The notes beneath the pieces are model-generated. The model saw nothing but the letters and a program-made list of their open reading frames with translations. It was not told the origin of the DNA and searched no databases. Source: Ananas comosus (taxonomy: Eukaryota > Streptophyta > Magnoliopsida > Poales > Bromeliaceae). From it: a stretch of 64,000 nt of DNA. The stretch covers positions 14,514,797-14,578,796 of the forward strand of contig NC_033622.1 of the NCBI RefSeq assembly GCF_001540865.1, given 5' to 3'. The position numbers and the translations under genes are program-made. Positions 23,855 through 35,080 of this stretch are shown here, piece after piece. Positions within the stretch are counted from its first letter, which is position 1. Every line of letters starts with the position of its first letter.

Positions 23855-25105
23855 CACTCCCTCAGAAATCTAAACTTCTCTGCTTCCCGTTTTGCGAACC
23901 GTTCAGCTGAACCGGTTAGAGTGCTATCAATAGTATCCAAAACTTGACCCCCTGCATTACAGAAACCAGATGGGAAAGTTGCTAATAATCTATAATTTCT
24001 ATAGCGAATTTTAGAGTCTAAGTCATTTCGCACAGTCAACTTTGATAATGCCTTCAATCCCATATGCAGTAACTTAAAATATAAAGGAAATCCAGCATGA
24101 CGAAAAAAGAGCTATATCCCTTGCTGGGAGATTGACACTTTGGCAGTAAATGCATCTATAGAAATAACTCAAACAATGGCCATTCAATGCCTAGTTTGAA
24201 CTCTGAAAGATGACTGGGAAAAAAGGTTGCTCACTTAGATCATTGTTCATTGGCACAGAAGTGCTGCTTCCTGTTCTCTTCGCCTCGACTTTAGATGAAC
24301 TCCTCTCTCTGCCTTCATTAAAACTGATCTGTTTCGTGCACTCCAACTTCTCAACATCAATCTTTTTCCTTTTTCTTGGCAATGATGAATTCCGTGATCG
24401 TCTCCTCCTTGAGCTTACTATTACCTCCTCCTCCTCCTCCTCCTCCTCCTCCTCCTCCTCATCTAATTCCACTTCCTCCGAGTCATCTTCCAACTCTTCC
24501 TTTCCTACGCTTTTACCCCAATCCTCATCATCAGTAGAATCATCGCCATTTTCCCCATCATCATTATCGCTCTTCCCGCCATTGATCTTAACTGAAGCTG
24601 ATAATCGCTTCAGCCGTCTGAGCTTTCTCGGCTGCTCCTCTTCAACCCACTCGATCTTCTCCTTCGCAAGCTCCACGGCCTCTTCCTCACCATCATCATA
24701 CTGAACCAAGTGCTTTCCCGAGTTCTCGTCGAAGGATTTGACGCAGCCATCGTACCAGGCATTGTCGAGAGGCCAGAAGACTCTGATCCTCTTTCCGACC
24801 GCATCCGTCGAGTACGCCGCCTTCTTTTCGGCGGCGGAAGGGGTTTTGGGGTTAGAAGAGGAGGTGGGGGGTACAACGAGAGGGGTCTTCTTCTGCTTCC
24901 CTCGAGACGGAGAAGGATTGAGCTTTGGAGCGGGTTTAGAGTTTGGGTTAGGGTTGGGGTTAGGGTTAGCGGTGGGGGAAGGGTTATCGTCGCCATTAGA
25001 GTTGGGGCTAGGGTTTACCGTAGGGCTAGCGAAGAAGGAGGTGATTTGGCTCTGCTTGCGGAGAAGGGGCGAGCGGCCATTGCTGAGGCGACGTGAAGGG
25101 GCCAT
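16829..25105 (-). CDS. MSH6: DNA mismatch repair protein MSH6
   Basis: Partner of MSH2 in MutS-alpha, which detects base mismatches and small loops in the nucleus. Twenty-one coding exons give 1299 residues: 24235-25105, 23858-23951, 23591-23693, 23433-23486, 23274-23348, 22587-22655, 22405-22488, 21967-22164, 21306-21823, 21101-21230, 20723-20814, 19809-19987, 19495-19697, 19309-19410, 18752-18914, 18154-18443, 17950-18087, 17760-17839, 17513-17612, 17277-17406 and 16829-17055. A PCNA-binding PIP box QSQITSFF lies at 18-25. A Tudor domain follows at about 102-152 (GKRIRVFWPLDNAWYDG) and then a long acidic run. The mismatch-binding motif GKFYELFE is present (Phe-x-Glu). The ATPase has Walker A GPNMGGKST, the DELGRGTSTSDG Walker B/signature and STHYHRLA. 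The N-terminal Tudor domain separates plant MSH6 from MSH7. All key residues are present. It is divergent from the CURT1 gene. Confidence 0.96.
23819..23852. repeat. (GA)n microsatellite in an MSH6 intron
   Basis: About 16 GA units directly next to the splice donor of the second MSH6 coding exon (exon ends at 23858, donor GTGAGT). On the gene strand it is a CT tract immediately after the donor. Confidence 0.85.
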
Positions 25106-25300
25106 TGAAGGGGGAAATTCTCCGCTTAGCTTAGAGCTTCAAGCAATGGCGTTTCCGAGGGGGGACAGAGTAAGAGATGAANGAGAAGGGGCGAGCGGCC
25201 ATTGCTGAGGCGACGTGAAGGGGCCATTGAAGGGGGAAATTCTCCGCTTAGCTTAGAGCTTCAAGCAATGGCGTTTCCGAGGGGGGACAGAGTAAGAGAG
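25061..25300. repeat. 117-bp duplication around N at 25182, probable assembly artefact
   Basis: Bases 25061-25177 (the MSH6 start and its upstream flank) recur at 25183-25299 without a visible difference. The two copies are separated by a few bases and a single N. The second copy contains the MSH6 ATG again, 122 bp upstream and out of frame with the first. An unmutated direct repeat split by one N is best explained by two overlapping contigs joined without merging. Confidence 0.85.
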
Positions 25301-25960
25301 GAAGACAGAGGGATTTGGCGGGAAAGGTGGTGGCGCGAATCCACGTCACCAGATTAAAGCGTTCGCGCTCGACGCCGGAATCCGAAAGCGTACCGCCGAA
25401 AGGCAACACAGCCACAACGAGGGCGTTACTTCGCCATAATCACAGGTCAGGCCACAAGGTTTAAGGGGGGTAAAATAGTTATTAAGAAAGACAGTAATAT
25501 TTTGAGCTAGATATTTTATTAAATTAATTATAAAATCAATTTTATTTTATTTTATTGTAATTTTCATTTGTACGATTTTTTTCTTTTTGTAATTTCGTAT
25601 ATTATTATTCACACAAAATAGTCGGCATCAAACCGGACCACAGCCCGGCCCAGTTTGTTCCTCGGCCGCTCGGTGCTAGTACCAGCCCAAATCACAAGGG
25701 CCTCGGATTTTAAGATAGACTCGCGACCAATCAGAGCCGATCTTCGTGCCACGTGTACTCTCGCTCGAGGGAGTGGATGGAGAGGAGCGAGTGAGCGACC
25801 GATAGTCCGATACCCGAACCCAAAAAAAATCATCCGCGAGAAAAAACAGAAAAAAAGAAAAAAAAAAAAAGAACAGCTGACTCCTACAGTAGTAGTTGGG
25901 GAAGAGAGAGAGAGAGAGGGGTCAACAACCAACCACCGCAAAGCCGAGGAAGGTACGAAA
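25106..25960. promoter_or_regulatory. Divergent promoter region of MSH6 and CURT1
   Basis: Head-to-head interval of about 0.85 kb, roughly 0.73 kb once the apparent assembly duplication is removed. A G-box CACGTG lies at 25750-25755 in the context CCACGTGT, 205 bp before the CURT1 start. G-boxes are typical of light-regulated genes for photosynthetic proteins. No clear TATA box for MSH6 was found, in keeping with a housekeeping gene. Confidence 0.5.
25750..25755 (+). promoter_or_regulatory. G-box upstream of CURT1
   Basis: CACGTG in the context GCCACGTGTAC, 205 bp before the CURT1 start codon. It can bind bZIP or bHLH (PIF/HY5-type) factors. The location supports light regulation, but this is inference from motif and gene type. 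Confidence 0.5.
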
Positions 25961-27799
25961 ATGGCGGCGGCGAGCGCGGTGGCTCCTGCGGCGGCGATGG
26001 GCGGGGCTCCGCCGCGTCGTGCTCTCTCCTTATCCCTCCCCTACCGAGACGCGCCTCCTCCCTCCTCCTCGCGTCGCCCTCTCGCCTCCGAGGTGAATCC
26101 GTGACCTAGATTTGGTTTATGGAAAAGAACCTTGCTTTTTAGATGCTTTGACTGTATAATTTGTGTGTGGAATCGATTTTAGAGTTTGTTTTTGGGTGAT
26201 CTTAATCGTGGAATCGTAAGTTCCAGCTTAGTTTGATGTTGATTAGCAAGGGAGGATGCTACGGACACCGTCCGTGTTTGGGATTTGGGGCTTCTTTATA
26301 ACTTTTACTGCTTTTCACTTGGTTTCTGAATTTAACAAATTTTTCCACTAAAGTTTTTTTCTCGGATGGTACGCTAAACTCAAATTTTTACCGAGTACGA
26401 AAACTGGGAAATTTGTATTGATTTCGTTATTTGAATACTATCTAGTGTACAGGATCTCTCTTTCTTGGTGCTCATGATGCTTAGCAATCAATAATATTGA
26501 TAATTTCCACAGCTTTGATGCAATATTTTTTTTATGTTGTCGCCCCTATCTGGTGTTGTTACTTGAATTTTACAAGAGACAGTTTATGTTACTTCTAACA
26601 GATGCTCAAAGGTTTTCTTCAGTGAAAGTGAAGGCGACTTCTTCCTCAGAAGAGTCATCTAGTTCCATTCAAAGCGAAGAGCTCCTGGCTGATTTGAAGG
26701 AGAAGGTACTTTCGCCCTTACATGTCTTAACAAGCATTTGTTGTTCCATGTGCTATGTATACTAGATTGCGCAGTTAATTCGCTGATTACTGCAGTGGGA
26801 TGCTGTTGAGAACAAATCCACTGTTTTGTTATACGGGGGAGGCGCATTAGTTGCAATTTGGCTGTCTTCGGTTGTCGTTGGGGCCATCAACTCCGTTCCT
26901 TTGGTATTGATTCAACTTATCTGTATTATTCAGTCGGTTCCCTCCCACAAAATCGAAAGAGAGAAAAAAAAAAAAAAAAAAAAAAAAAAGCGGAAAAAAA
27001 AAATCGCAAAAGACTAACACTTTTTGCTGTCTTTTGTCATGATATATTGAAAGAGTTTTCACTCTTGTCTTCTAAATTGATATTTCTTTACTAGTGAAGT
27101 TGTTTTATCATGCTTATGTAGCTTCCGAAGCTTATGGAGTTAGTAGGGCTTGGGTACACCGGATGGTTTGTGTACCGTTACCTCCTTTTCAAGGTAATCC
27201 TTCATATGAATCTTGTCATTCTAGCTCAGCTCCTCGTCTTGTTAATTAGATTTCACACGCAGTAGTGAAATGATGAACTTCTAATTTAATTGTGCGTTCG
27301 TTTCTATAGACTGACTTTTTTCTAGTTTTGACTAGATTTGTAAACCATTATCTCTCAACCTTCGTTGTTTTTCTTTGCTATGATTGAGTGTTGTGCCTCA
27401 TAATGGTCAATGGAAAGTTCTATAACTAGTGCGAATGTCTAGGAATGTGAATGCATAGTCTTAAGGAGAACAACAAAAGATACAAAGTTCATCTACTTTT
27501 CAAGCAAATCTCCCTTTCTTGTATTTCTTCCAGTTTGGAAGTCTAAGAATGTGATTGATTTGATAATATCGGCAGCCTTGAAGAGAATTTTTTGGATAGA
27601 TCTATTTACCTTTCCAGTTAGATGATTCCGCGAAACGTAGTGTGATTACGCCGAATCCTCTTCACTTAATCTTGCTGAATTTCATGAAAAAGAACAAAGA
27701 AACCTGACATTATGTCCTTTTCATGCACAGGAAAGTAGAAAAGAGTTAGCCGAGGATATTGAAGCTTTGAAGAAAAAGATTGCTGGATCCGGGGAATAA
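25961..27799 (+). CDS. CURT1 thylakoid membrane curvature protein
   Basis: Bends thylakoid membranes at grana margins. Exons 25961-26092, about 26583-26705, 26796-26903, 27122-27193 and 27731-27799 give about 167 residues. A Ser/Ala/Arg-rich chloroplast transit peptide is followed by an acidic Ser-rich segment (TSSSEESSSSIQSEELLADL). Two membrane helices follow, VLLYGGGALVAIWLSSVVVG and LVGLGYTGWFVYRYLLF, and then an amphipathic C-terminal helix RKELAEDIEALKKKIAGSGE. The order amphipathic helix, two transmembrane helices, amphipathic helix is that of CURT1A-type proteins. The join of exons 1 and 2 is uncertain: acceptors at CAG/TTTATG (26583) or AAG/AGACAG (26577) both keep frame, while the CAG nearer the conserved part does not. 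Everything from SVKVKATSS onward is secure. Confidence 0.9.
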
Positions 27800-29005
27800 T
27801 CGCAGCTTTCTGTATAAGAGAAACCAACTCACTGCAAGTCGTTGCTGTTGTATGCTATTTATTGTATCAAGCAGCATTTTTTCCTTTTTCGTCCTCACTC
27901 CATGGAATGGAATTAATAATTTGTATTAGCATTTTATTCTTTGGGATATGGTGTTTCTTAATTTAACATTGGTCCTTTTCCCTCTCCTCTCGTGCTCCAT
28001 TGCTGCAGCATTTGGTCTCAGAATAACATCTATCAGAGGAAGCGTCGAATTAACGAAAATAATGAGAAAAAAGGAAAAATGCTTCGGGTATTTTGTTTGC
28101 TTCTCTCTATGTTGTTAAATTGAAAATTGTGAGAAAATACCTGGATTAGTTAGACATAAGATTGTGTAGAAGTTGAAGTCTTATGGCACTTTCTTTTTGC
28201 AAATTTTGAACATGGACAGAACCAGAAAACCTAGAATTTCGCCATCATACAGCATACCAGAACAAAGGCAAATACTCAAAAAGTACAAATGTACATTCGT
28301 ACATGTATTATTGCACACTTGAATATGGTTGTGTGAAATTTTAATATTTTAATTTTACTACTACCTCACATAGATTGCTTCTGATCTTCTAAACTCATAT
28401 CTAGTTTTAATAGTAACTATTAAAAATTATTAAGGCCTTATTAGATGCACGGATATCTCATTCTGAATTCATCATTAATTTATTTAAAAAATTATAATAT
28501 TAGACAGATAAAAAAGTGATCAAACGTCTAAAATCAAATAATATATTTTACTTTTTAACCAATTTTTTAGAATAAAATAAATTATTTTGTAAGTAAAATT
28601 TATTATTCTATCAAATTATGAATGGCAAAACATATAAAAAGATTTAAAAAAATATTTCTTTTAGCTAAAAATTTCATACCGAATAAAATTTAAAATAATT
28701 TATCTCAACATTGGAATACGCCTAAAACTTTGTGCAGGCAGTTTATATTACATATATTATTTTAATAATAAATAATGTTATGATACCGTCTTTTTAATTC
28801 CACCCAAAAAAAATTAAAAAAAATTGTATACTTTATTAAATGCCAAATGGGCCTAATATTCTCCAACAAGAATGTAAAATTCAATATGATAGTGACATGA
28901 GCCAACAATTGTTAACGAGTAACGTCATTCTAGATAAGTCTGAGCTGTAGAAATGTGAATACTTTATTATACATATTATATTTTATCCCCGAAAAAAAAA
29001 CAAAC

Positions 29006-29049
<44 letters not shown>

Positions 29050-29510
29050 GAAAGGGAAATGTAACATTCACCAGAGCCGCAGGTTTTTCTGATGCCGACG
29101 CTGATATACCTTTTTTTTTGAGAAAAAAAAAATATTGCAAACATCTAGAAAAAAAGATACACCTTAATAGATACAAATTTTATTGCAAACACACTAGAAA
29201 ATACGTAAATTATTTAACTAACAGTTTGAAGGTTTATTATTCATAACAATAGAGAAATTCACAACAAAATGAAAAAAAAAAAAAAATCATGTTAGTGACG
29301 ACCATGAACACGGAGATAATACTAAGATATGAGCTAATCAAGATGTACGGATGCACAAATTTAGTCGTTTTGATTGGTTGGTCCACAGGGGACTTCGTAG
29401 ACCGGGCACCCCCAACAGTTACATTCGCTGTTCCCCTCCCACGCCGACCACGTGTCGGCCCTCAATTGGTGGGGCGTGGTCGCCCTCGAAACCTCCCGGG
29501 CCCATCTCGC
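27800..29510. other. Intergenic DNA between CURT1 and the 14-3-3 gene
   Basis: Starts with the CURT1 3' untranslated region (to about 27960). The remainder is very AT-rich. A stretch at about 28435-28740 begins GGCCTTATTAGATGCACGG and ends near GGAATACGCCTAAAACTTTG, which suggests a decayed DNA-transposon relic without firm ends. A (GA)n tract lies at 29009-29046. No gene seen. Confidence 0.4.
29449..29456 (+). promoter_or_regulatory. G-box/ABRE CACGTGTC upstream of the 14-3-3 transcript
   Basis: CACGTGTC lies about 60-170 bp upstream of the inferred 5' untranslated exon of the 14-3-3 gene, in a locally GC-rich patch. It matches the ACGTG core bound by bZIP factors. Regulation by ABA or light is possible but not shown. 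Confidence 0.4.
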
Positions 29511-29623
29511 TCGCTACAAAAAAAGAGCCCCAAATCAAAGTCGCGAAGCGGAGAGCCAAAGGCCTAAACATCGCGACTCGGCTTTTGGAGGAGCAGCGAA
29601 ATCGAGAGAGAAGGCTCTCCGAG

Positions 29624-30362
29624 GTATACCCTTTTCCAATCTCAGTTTATGTTTTGTCCTTTTAATTCGATTTTTTTAATCTTTTTTTCCCCTTGTTTTG
29701 ATTCATACTCTCCATGATCTGAAACGATCCGATCGTGCCCTTATTCTCATGATTTTTTTCAACGTCGATCTCGTGTTTAATTAAAAATATTTAATCATAT
29801 GCACAAAAAGATTCATTTTGAATCATTGTTCTCTTCTCTTTTTTTTTAGTGTATTGTGATTTATTTTGAGAAGGATCACGAAGATATTACGAAAGTATTG
29901 ATGTAACACTTGTAGTACTATACTTCGTTTTCGTGAGATTTTAATACATAATGTTTGCTGATCATTGGAACAAAAGGTCAAAATTTTGATCTGGATATGA
30001 CCTTTTAATGTATTTGTAGGGACTTGAACACTTATTTCATGAGATTCGTAATTAATGATCATTTCAATGAAAAGTTGGGTGCGGGGAAAAAAGTTAATTA
30101 ATTCGGTTGGTAATTTTGGATTTTGTGAGGAAATATTTGAATCTCCTAAGTCTTTCTTATGCCTAGGGTTTATAATATTTTGTGGACGCGAAATCTCGAT
30201 TTTTTTTAATCTGGATTAGGTAATGTTATGTTTTGTAAACAAAAAGTAAAATTTCTCTTCATATATTTTGATCTGGATTAGGTAATGCTATTTTTTCTTT
30301 GAACTATCAATTACTTCGGTATATGTCTAACCTGAAAGCATTGTTTTTATCCATTCACAAAG
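29624..30362 (+). other. Leader intron of the 14-3-3 gene
   Basis: A GC-rich leader (about 29515-29623) ends CTCTCCGAG/GTATAC, a good donor. The acceptor CATTCACAAAG/GATCATCG lies 13 bp before the start codon at 30376. A 5' untranslated-region intron of this kind is common in plant 14-3-3 genes and can raise expression. Transcript evidence would be needed for the exact ends. Confidence 0.6.
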
Positions 30363-30375
30363 GATCATCGAAAAG

Positions 30376-32960
30376 ATGTCGGCTGTCGAACCATCACGCG
30401 AGGAGAACGTGTACATGGCCAAGCTGGCCGAGCAGGCCGAGCGGTACGAGGAGATGGTAGAGTTCATGGAGAAGGTGGCGAAGACAGTGGACGTGGAGGA
30501 GCTCACTGTGGAGGAGCGAAACCTTCTTTCTGTGGCCTACAAGAATGTGATCGGGGCCCGCCGCGCCTCGTGGCGCATCATCTCCTCCATCGAGCAGAAG
30601 GAGGAGAGCCGCGGGAATGAGAACCATGTTTCTCTGATCAAGGATTACCGCAGCAGGGTTGAGGCCGAGCTCACCAAGATCTGTGGCGGCATCTTGGCGC
30701 TGCTCGACTCCCACCTTGTGCCTGCATCCAGTACCGCCGAATCCAAGGTTTTCTACCTCAAGATGAAAGGCGATTACCACAGGTGGGTGGAACTGAGAGT
30801 AAAATACATGGATTGTCGGTTTGCTTCAGCTATATATTGTCCATCATCTGTCAACTCTCTTGGTCCACACCTCGTCCTTTCCCTGTAAAATGACCATTTT
30901 ACTCCTGTCCAAACAATGTAAAATGGTCATTCTACAGGACAGAAGGGTTACTTGTGGGGCATATGACTCGATGAATGATCTATATTAGATGGATCCAGGT
31001 TGTAGTTGCAAAATGATGAAAATTTAGAGGCTAATGCACACAGTATAGAGAAAGTACAGGGACTCTCTGTACATTTTATGCAGGAATAATGATTCATAAC
31101 CTTTTTATGGCTGAAGATAGTTTTTGAGCATTATGCTTATAGGAGGGGTTATGACGAGTAGGTACCTTGCGGAGTTTAAGACTGGAGCTGAGAGGAAGGA
31201 AGCTGCTGAAAACACAATGTCGGCATACAAGGCTGCGCAGGTTGGCTCATTTGTTCGATTTTGTCTGTCCATTATAAGTTTTCTGCAGCATCTACCTTTT
31301 GATATGAACTTGTTTATTTTTCATATCACGTTATAAATTATCAGCAGACTATTTCTCGCCTAGTTTAGCGCAATACTCATACTCTGCAATTTGGTTTTCA
31401 TTAGCTAAAGGTTGCTGGTGGCTTAATTTTCAGGACATTGCTCTGGCTGAACTGGCCCCAACTCACCCCATCAGGCTGGGACTGGCACTTAATTTCTCAG
31501 TATTTTATTATGAGATTCTGAATTCGCCAGATCGCGCTTGTACCCTTGCAAAACAGGTTTTGTCCTGTGATCTTTTCTTCTAGCCTAATTAACTCCGAAG
31601 CAAGTATGTTGTGATTGATTTGCTTATTAGGAGGTAATCTTGCTATTTTGTACGTCGCATAGATCATTGAGCATGCTTAACTCATAAACGTATTTAGTTA
31701 ACAAAGTTTGGAAGCGTTTAGGATAGCAAACTTGTATTTTAGGATCTCTATAAAATATTGGGAGAGTTCTGCAGCTAGTCTTCTAGTTGCTTCTGGTACT
31801 AGTGCATGGGGAAAAGGGGAATGACAGAATTTCACTTGGTCAGAAAGATATAACTATTGGATTTATATTGCTAATATCACTTAGGGTAGGGATTGTTGCT
31901 GAGTTGTGTTGATATGACCTAGTTGATTATGTGCTTTGCTTAGAAGTGTTTCTCTAGTGTTCAAGCTTTAGATGTATTGTGTTTTTTTTAAATCCCTTCA
32001 GTTTGGGTCATCTTCTAGTTTAATATTGTCGAGATTGTCGTCTTCTATCTTCCTTCTTCAACCTTTGGAACCTGTTAGTCTTTGTGATAGCTGCTACTTG
32101 TAATATAGCACTAGAGACATGCATGCCCATGATATCAGTTCATGTTGCATTTTTTGCCTTTCATATATGATTTGACAACTATTTTGGAAAAAAGATGGAC
32201 AATGACTAGATTCCACTCGAAAGCAAAGTGGACATAAAGTGTTGACTGCGAGAGTGGTGAACTATTTAATAGTGGCTGGCTCCTTCGCATTAACTGTAAT
32301 TCCCAAGATTTTATATTAAAGCTTCTTGCTCTTGCTTTTGTTTACATGGATTCATTTTACTTCATTTGCAGCTTAGCAACTTACAAAATTCTCAATATGA
32401 ACTCTTATCTTTCGCAGGCTTTCGATGAGGCTATCTCAGAGTTGGATTCCTTGGGCGAGGAATCATACAAGGATAGCACGTTGATTATGCAACTTCTGCG
32501 TGATAATTTGACCCTATGGACCTCTGATATTACGGTATCTCCTATTACCTAGCTAATCCTCTTAAGCATATTTTAATCCTCTACTCTATACAGAATTATT
32601 TTCAAATTGACAACAAAATCCTCTTTTCCTGAAGGAACCTGCTTACGATGTTATTTTACATGTATATGCCGCTAACTTTGTTGATAATAGATAGTAACAA
32701 ACTGACACAAGTATCTTATTACGTTTATAGGTGAAATTTTTTTCTTTGAACTAGTTGATTGCAGCGAATTGTTAAGATTTTCATGACTCGATTATTAGTA
32801 TCCATAACGGTACACAGGGCCAACTGATCGACATATACTTGGTATCATTCATTGAACCTTCATCTTATACTTTACCGGCATTATGTTTTTGTGGTTCCAG
32901 GAGGATGCCGCGGATGACATCAAAGAAGCCCCGAAGCGTGAGCCAGGAGAGGGACAGTGA
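30376..32960 (+). CDS. 14-3-3 (GF14) phosphopeptide-binding protein, non-epsilon group
   Basis: Dimeric adaptor that binds phosphoserine/threonine motifs on client enzymes and regulators in cytosol and nucleus. Exons 30376-30782, 31162-31240, 31434-31556, 32418-32534 and 32901-32960 give 261 residues, the usual length. The signature [16 protein letters not shown] near residues 62-77 and the second signature [20 protein letters not shown] are intact. The dimer helix [20 protein letters not shown] and [10 protein letters not shown] are typical of the plant non-epsilon group (like rice GF14 proteins). The variable tail is [19 protein letters not shown]. The four-intron coding structure is the common non-epsilon arrangement. 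Intron 3 (31557-32417) is long and AT-rich. Nothing is missing. Confidence 0.96.
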
Positions 32961-33524
32961 TGATCGTCCAGTGTGCTCTCAGAATTAGGAATTTAGTTGT
33001 TTCCCTTTGTCGATTTGATTGTGCAATGTACTCTGGACTCTGGTCTCTTTCTATTTAGTAGGCAGTGTTGGTTTGTTCACATTTGCTTGGATATTTCTAC
33101 TCCATTAGATTTGCGGTGTGGATTGATCTCGTATCTACATTGACTGAGCCATCTATGAATGATTTATTGCTTGGTGGATTTGCCAAATTCTAAGTGTTTC
33201 TTTTGGTTTTGGCATTTCTTCTCCGCAAATGGTTATTATGCCATGTGAGAAGCCTTTTCCGTAATCTTTGTGATTTCTCTGGTGTTAGCTTCGGCTTCAT
33301 AAGCCTCACTATAGTCAAACGCCATGTGCTTAAAAATCTATTTTTCTTCTTTGATTATTGGGTGGTTACATTTTTGTACTGTTGATTATTTTGGCCACGG
33401 AACATAGATAAAATATCCAGGCCAAAAAAATTGAAAAGAAAAGAAACTTATCTAACCAGCAACAGATCGAAAATAACAGCCGGAAGCTAATCGGGGGCAT
33501 CCGTATCTTTCGAACAAAACTTTG

Positions 33525-33710
33525 TCAGGTATGCATATGTTCATCAGATCCTTCAATTGCCAGGCGTTTCGGTCTGCGCTCGTCACACAAAATCTTGTTC
33601 GTCTCAACATGCCGTAACATCCCAGTCTCCTTGTCCATACTGCACACCGGCTTCTTCAGAAATTGACCGACCGACGAGTTCTTTCGATCCGAGGTGACAT
33701 CGTGTTTCAT
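33525..33710 (-). CDS. Isolated 61-codon frame, function unknown
   Basis: Reads MKHDVTSDRKNSSVGQFLKK, then a short acidic/basic protein ending DEHMHT. Its codon composition is more balanced than the AT-rich surroundings and it has no low-complexity run, which is why I list it. I do not recognise a family. It starts with ATG and ends with TGA. An in-frame acceptor-like TTAATCAG lies just upstream, so it might be the last exon of a decayed gene. Chance is a real alternative. Confidence 0.2.
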   Translation of the reverse strand: MKHDVTSDRKNSSVGQFLKKPVCSMDKETGMLRHVETNKILCDERRPKRLAIEGSDEHMHT

Positions 33711-33844
33711 GAATGAGAGACGAGATTAATGAACCACCTGATTAACACATGTTTAGTTCTAAAATGGTAATCTAACATTTAAGTCCTGAAAAGCAATTAG
33801 AAGAGCAACTCAATAGCAAGCACACAGAAGATATCTACGAGTGG

Positions 33845-34211
33845 AAGGATCTATTACTCGAATGCTGATGTAATTCATCTCACTGTAGATATCTACAAAT
33901 TTTAAATTTTGATTCGGGTATCACCTATACATACACATATATGTGATGTTCAATAATGTAATTAGTTTTGAGTTTGATTAATAATACTGTCTTCGGCCCA
34001 AAAATTATCTTTTATGTGTATGTATAGGTGATACCCGAATCAAAATTTAAAATTTGTAGATATCTACAGTGAGATGAATTACATCAGCATTCGAGTAATA
34101 GATCCTTNTATCACCTATACATACACATATATGTGATGTTCAATAATGTAATTAGTTTTGAGTTTGATTAATAATACTGTCTTCGGCCCAAAAATTATCT
34201 TTTATGTGTAT
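33845..34211. repeat. 94-bp inverted repeat plus duplicated loop at N 34108
   Basis: 33845-33938 recurs as its reverse complement at 34014-34107. Directly after the N at 34108, bases 34109-34211 repeat 33919-34021 in direct orientation. The arms appear identical. The pattern arm, loop, inverted arm, N, loop again is what results when a contig end folds back or a chimeric read is joined. It may not exist in the genome. Confidence 0.75.
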
Positions 34212-35048
34212 CTCTTTTTTCTTTTTTATGCTTATTTTCTTTCAACACGATTTAGATCTGCGTCACTTAACTTGAAAACAGACAATATACAGCTATTATT
34301 CTTGAACGGAATAAAGCAAGAATAAAGTGTTCTGAGCGATCAAGAGATCATGCTAATTGTTCTTTGAGGATCATCATGCATGCTTCTATGGAGCTTACGC
34401 TATACATACTTTAAGAAGAGATGTGGAAATGGAAGTTTCAAGAAATATACTAAGCGTGGAAAAGGGATATGGATAAATTGACATTTATAAGAATAGGATA
34501 AGGAAATAAGAGATAGAGTCAACGAGTGACTTGATTTATTCCTCGCATTCATTCCGGAACAGAAACTTTAAGTTCTATAAAAAGTTTATTGTCCTTGTTT
34601 GACTTAATAGAGGATAATAATTCATATAGCACTTGTTTATTAATTACTCTCTAAGTAGGCCTCATGCTCATACCTTTTAATAATTAGCATAAACTACCCA
34701 ACTTTTTGTTAAGATAAACTATCGAAATTATTACTCATTTCTACATTAGTGCTTAAATTTTATTATTGAAATGGTTAAATAGTTATTTGAATTATTTTTT
34801 ATTTTAATGTTGGAACTAATTACGAGAGCAGTTCATCTTTCCATGGGTAGAGTAAGCAGAAAAAAATATTACTGGTTTCTGAAAACATTATTTTTATAAA
34901 ATATTAATGTGTTGGTAAATAACATATGATGTGATTGGATCACATGCATAAAGTAATGGATGATCTATTCCTGAATTCTGGGGAAAACTTCCAAAGGTGA
35001 CTATTGTTCATGTAACGAACTATTAAAAAACTATTTTAAATAAGATTA

Positions 35049-35080
<32 letters not shown>

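Noticed and set aside
24430..24470. Poly-Ser frame from the (CTC/TCC)n tract on the plus strand
   Set aside because: It is the complement of the poly-Glu tract of MSH6.
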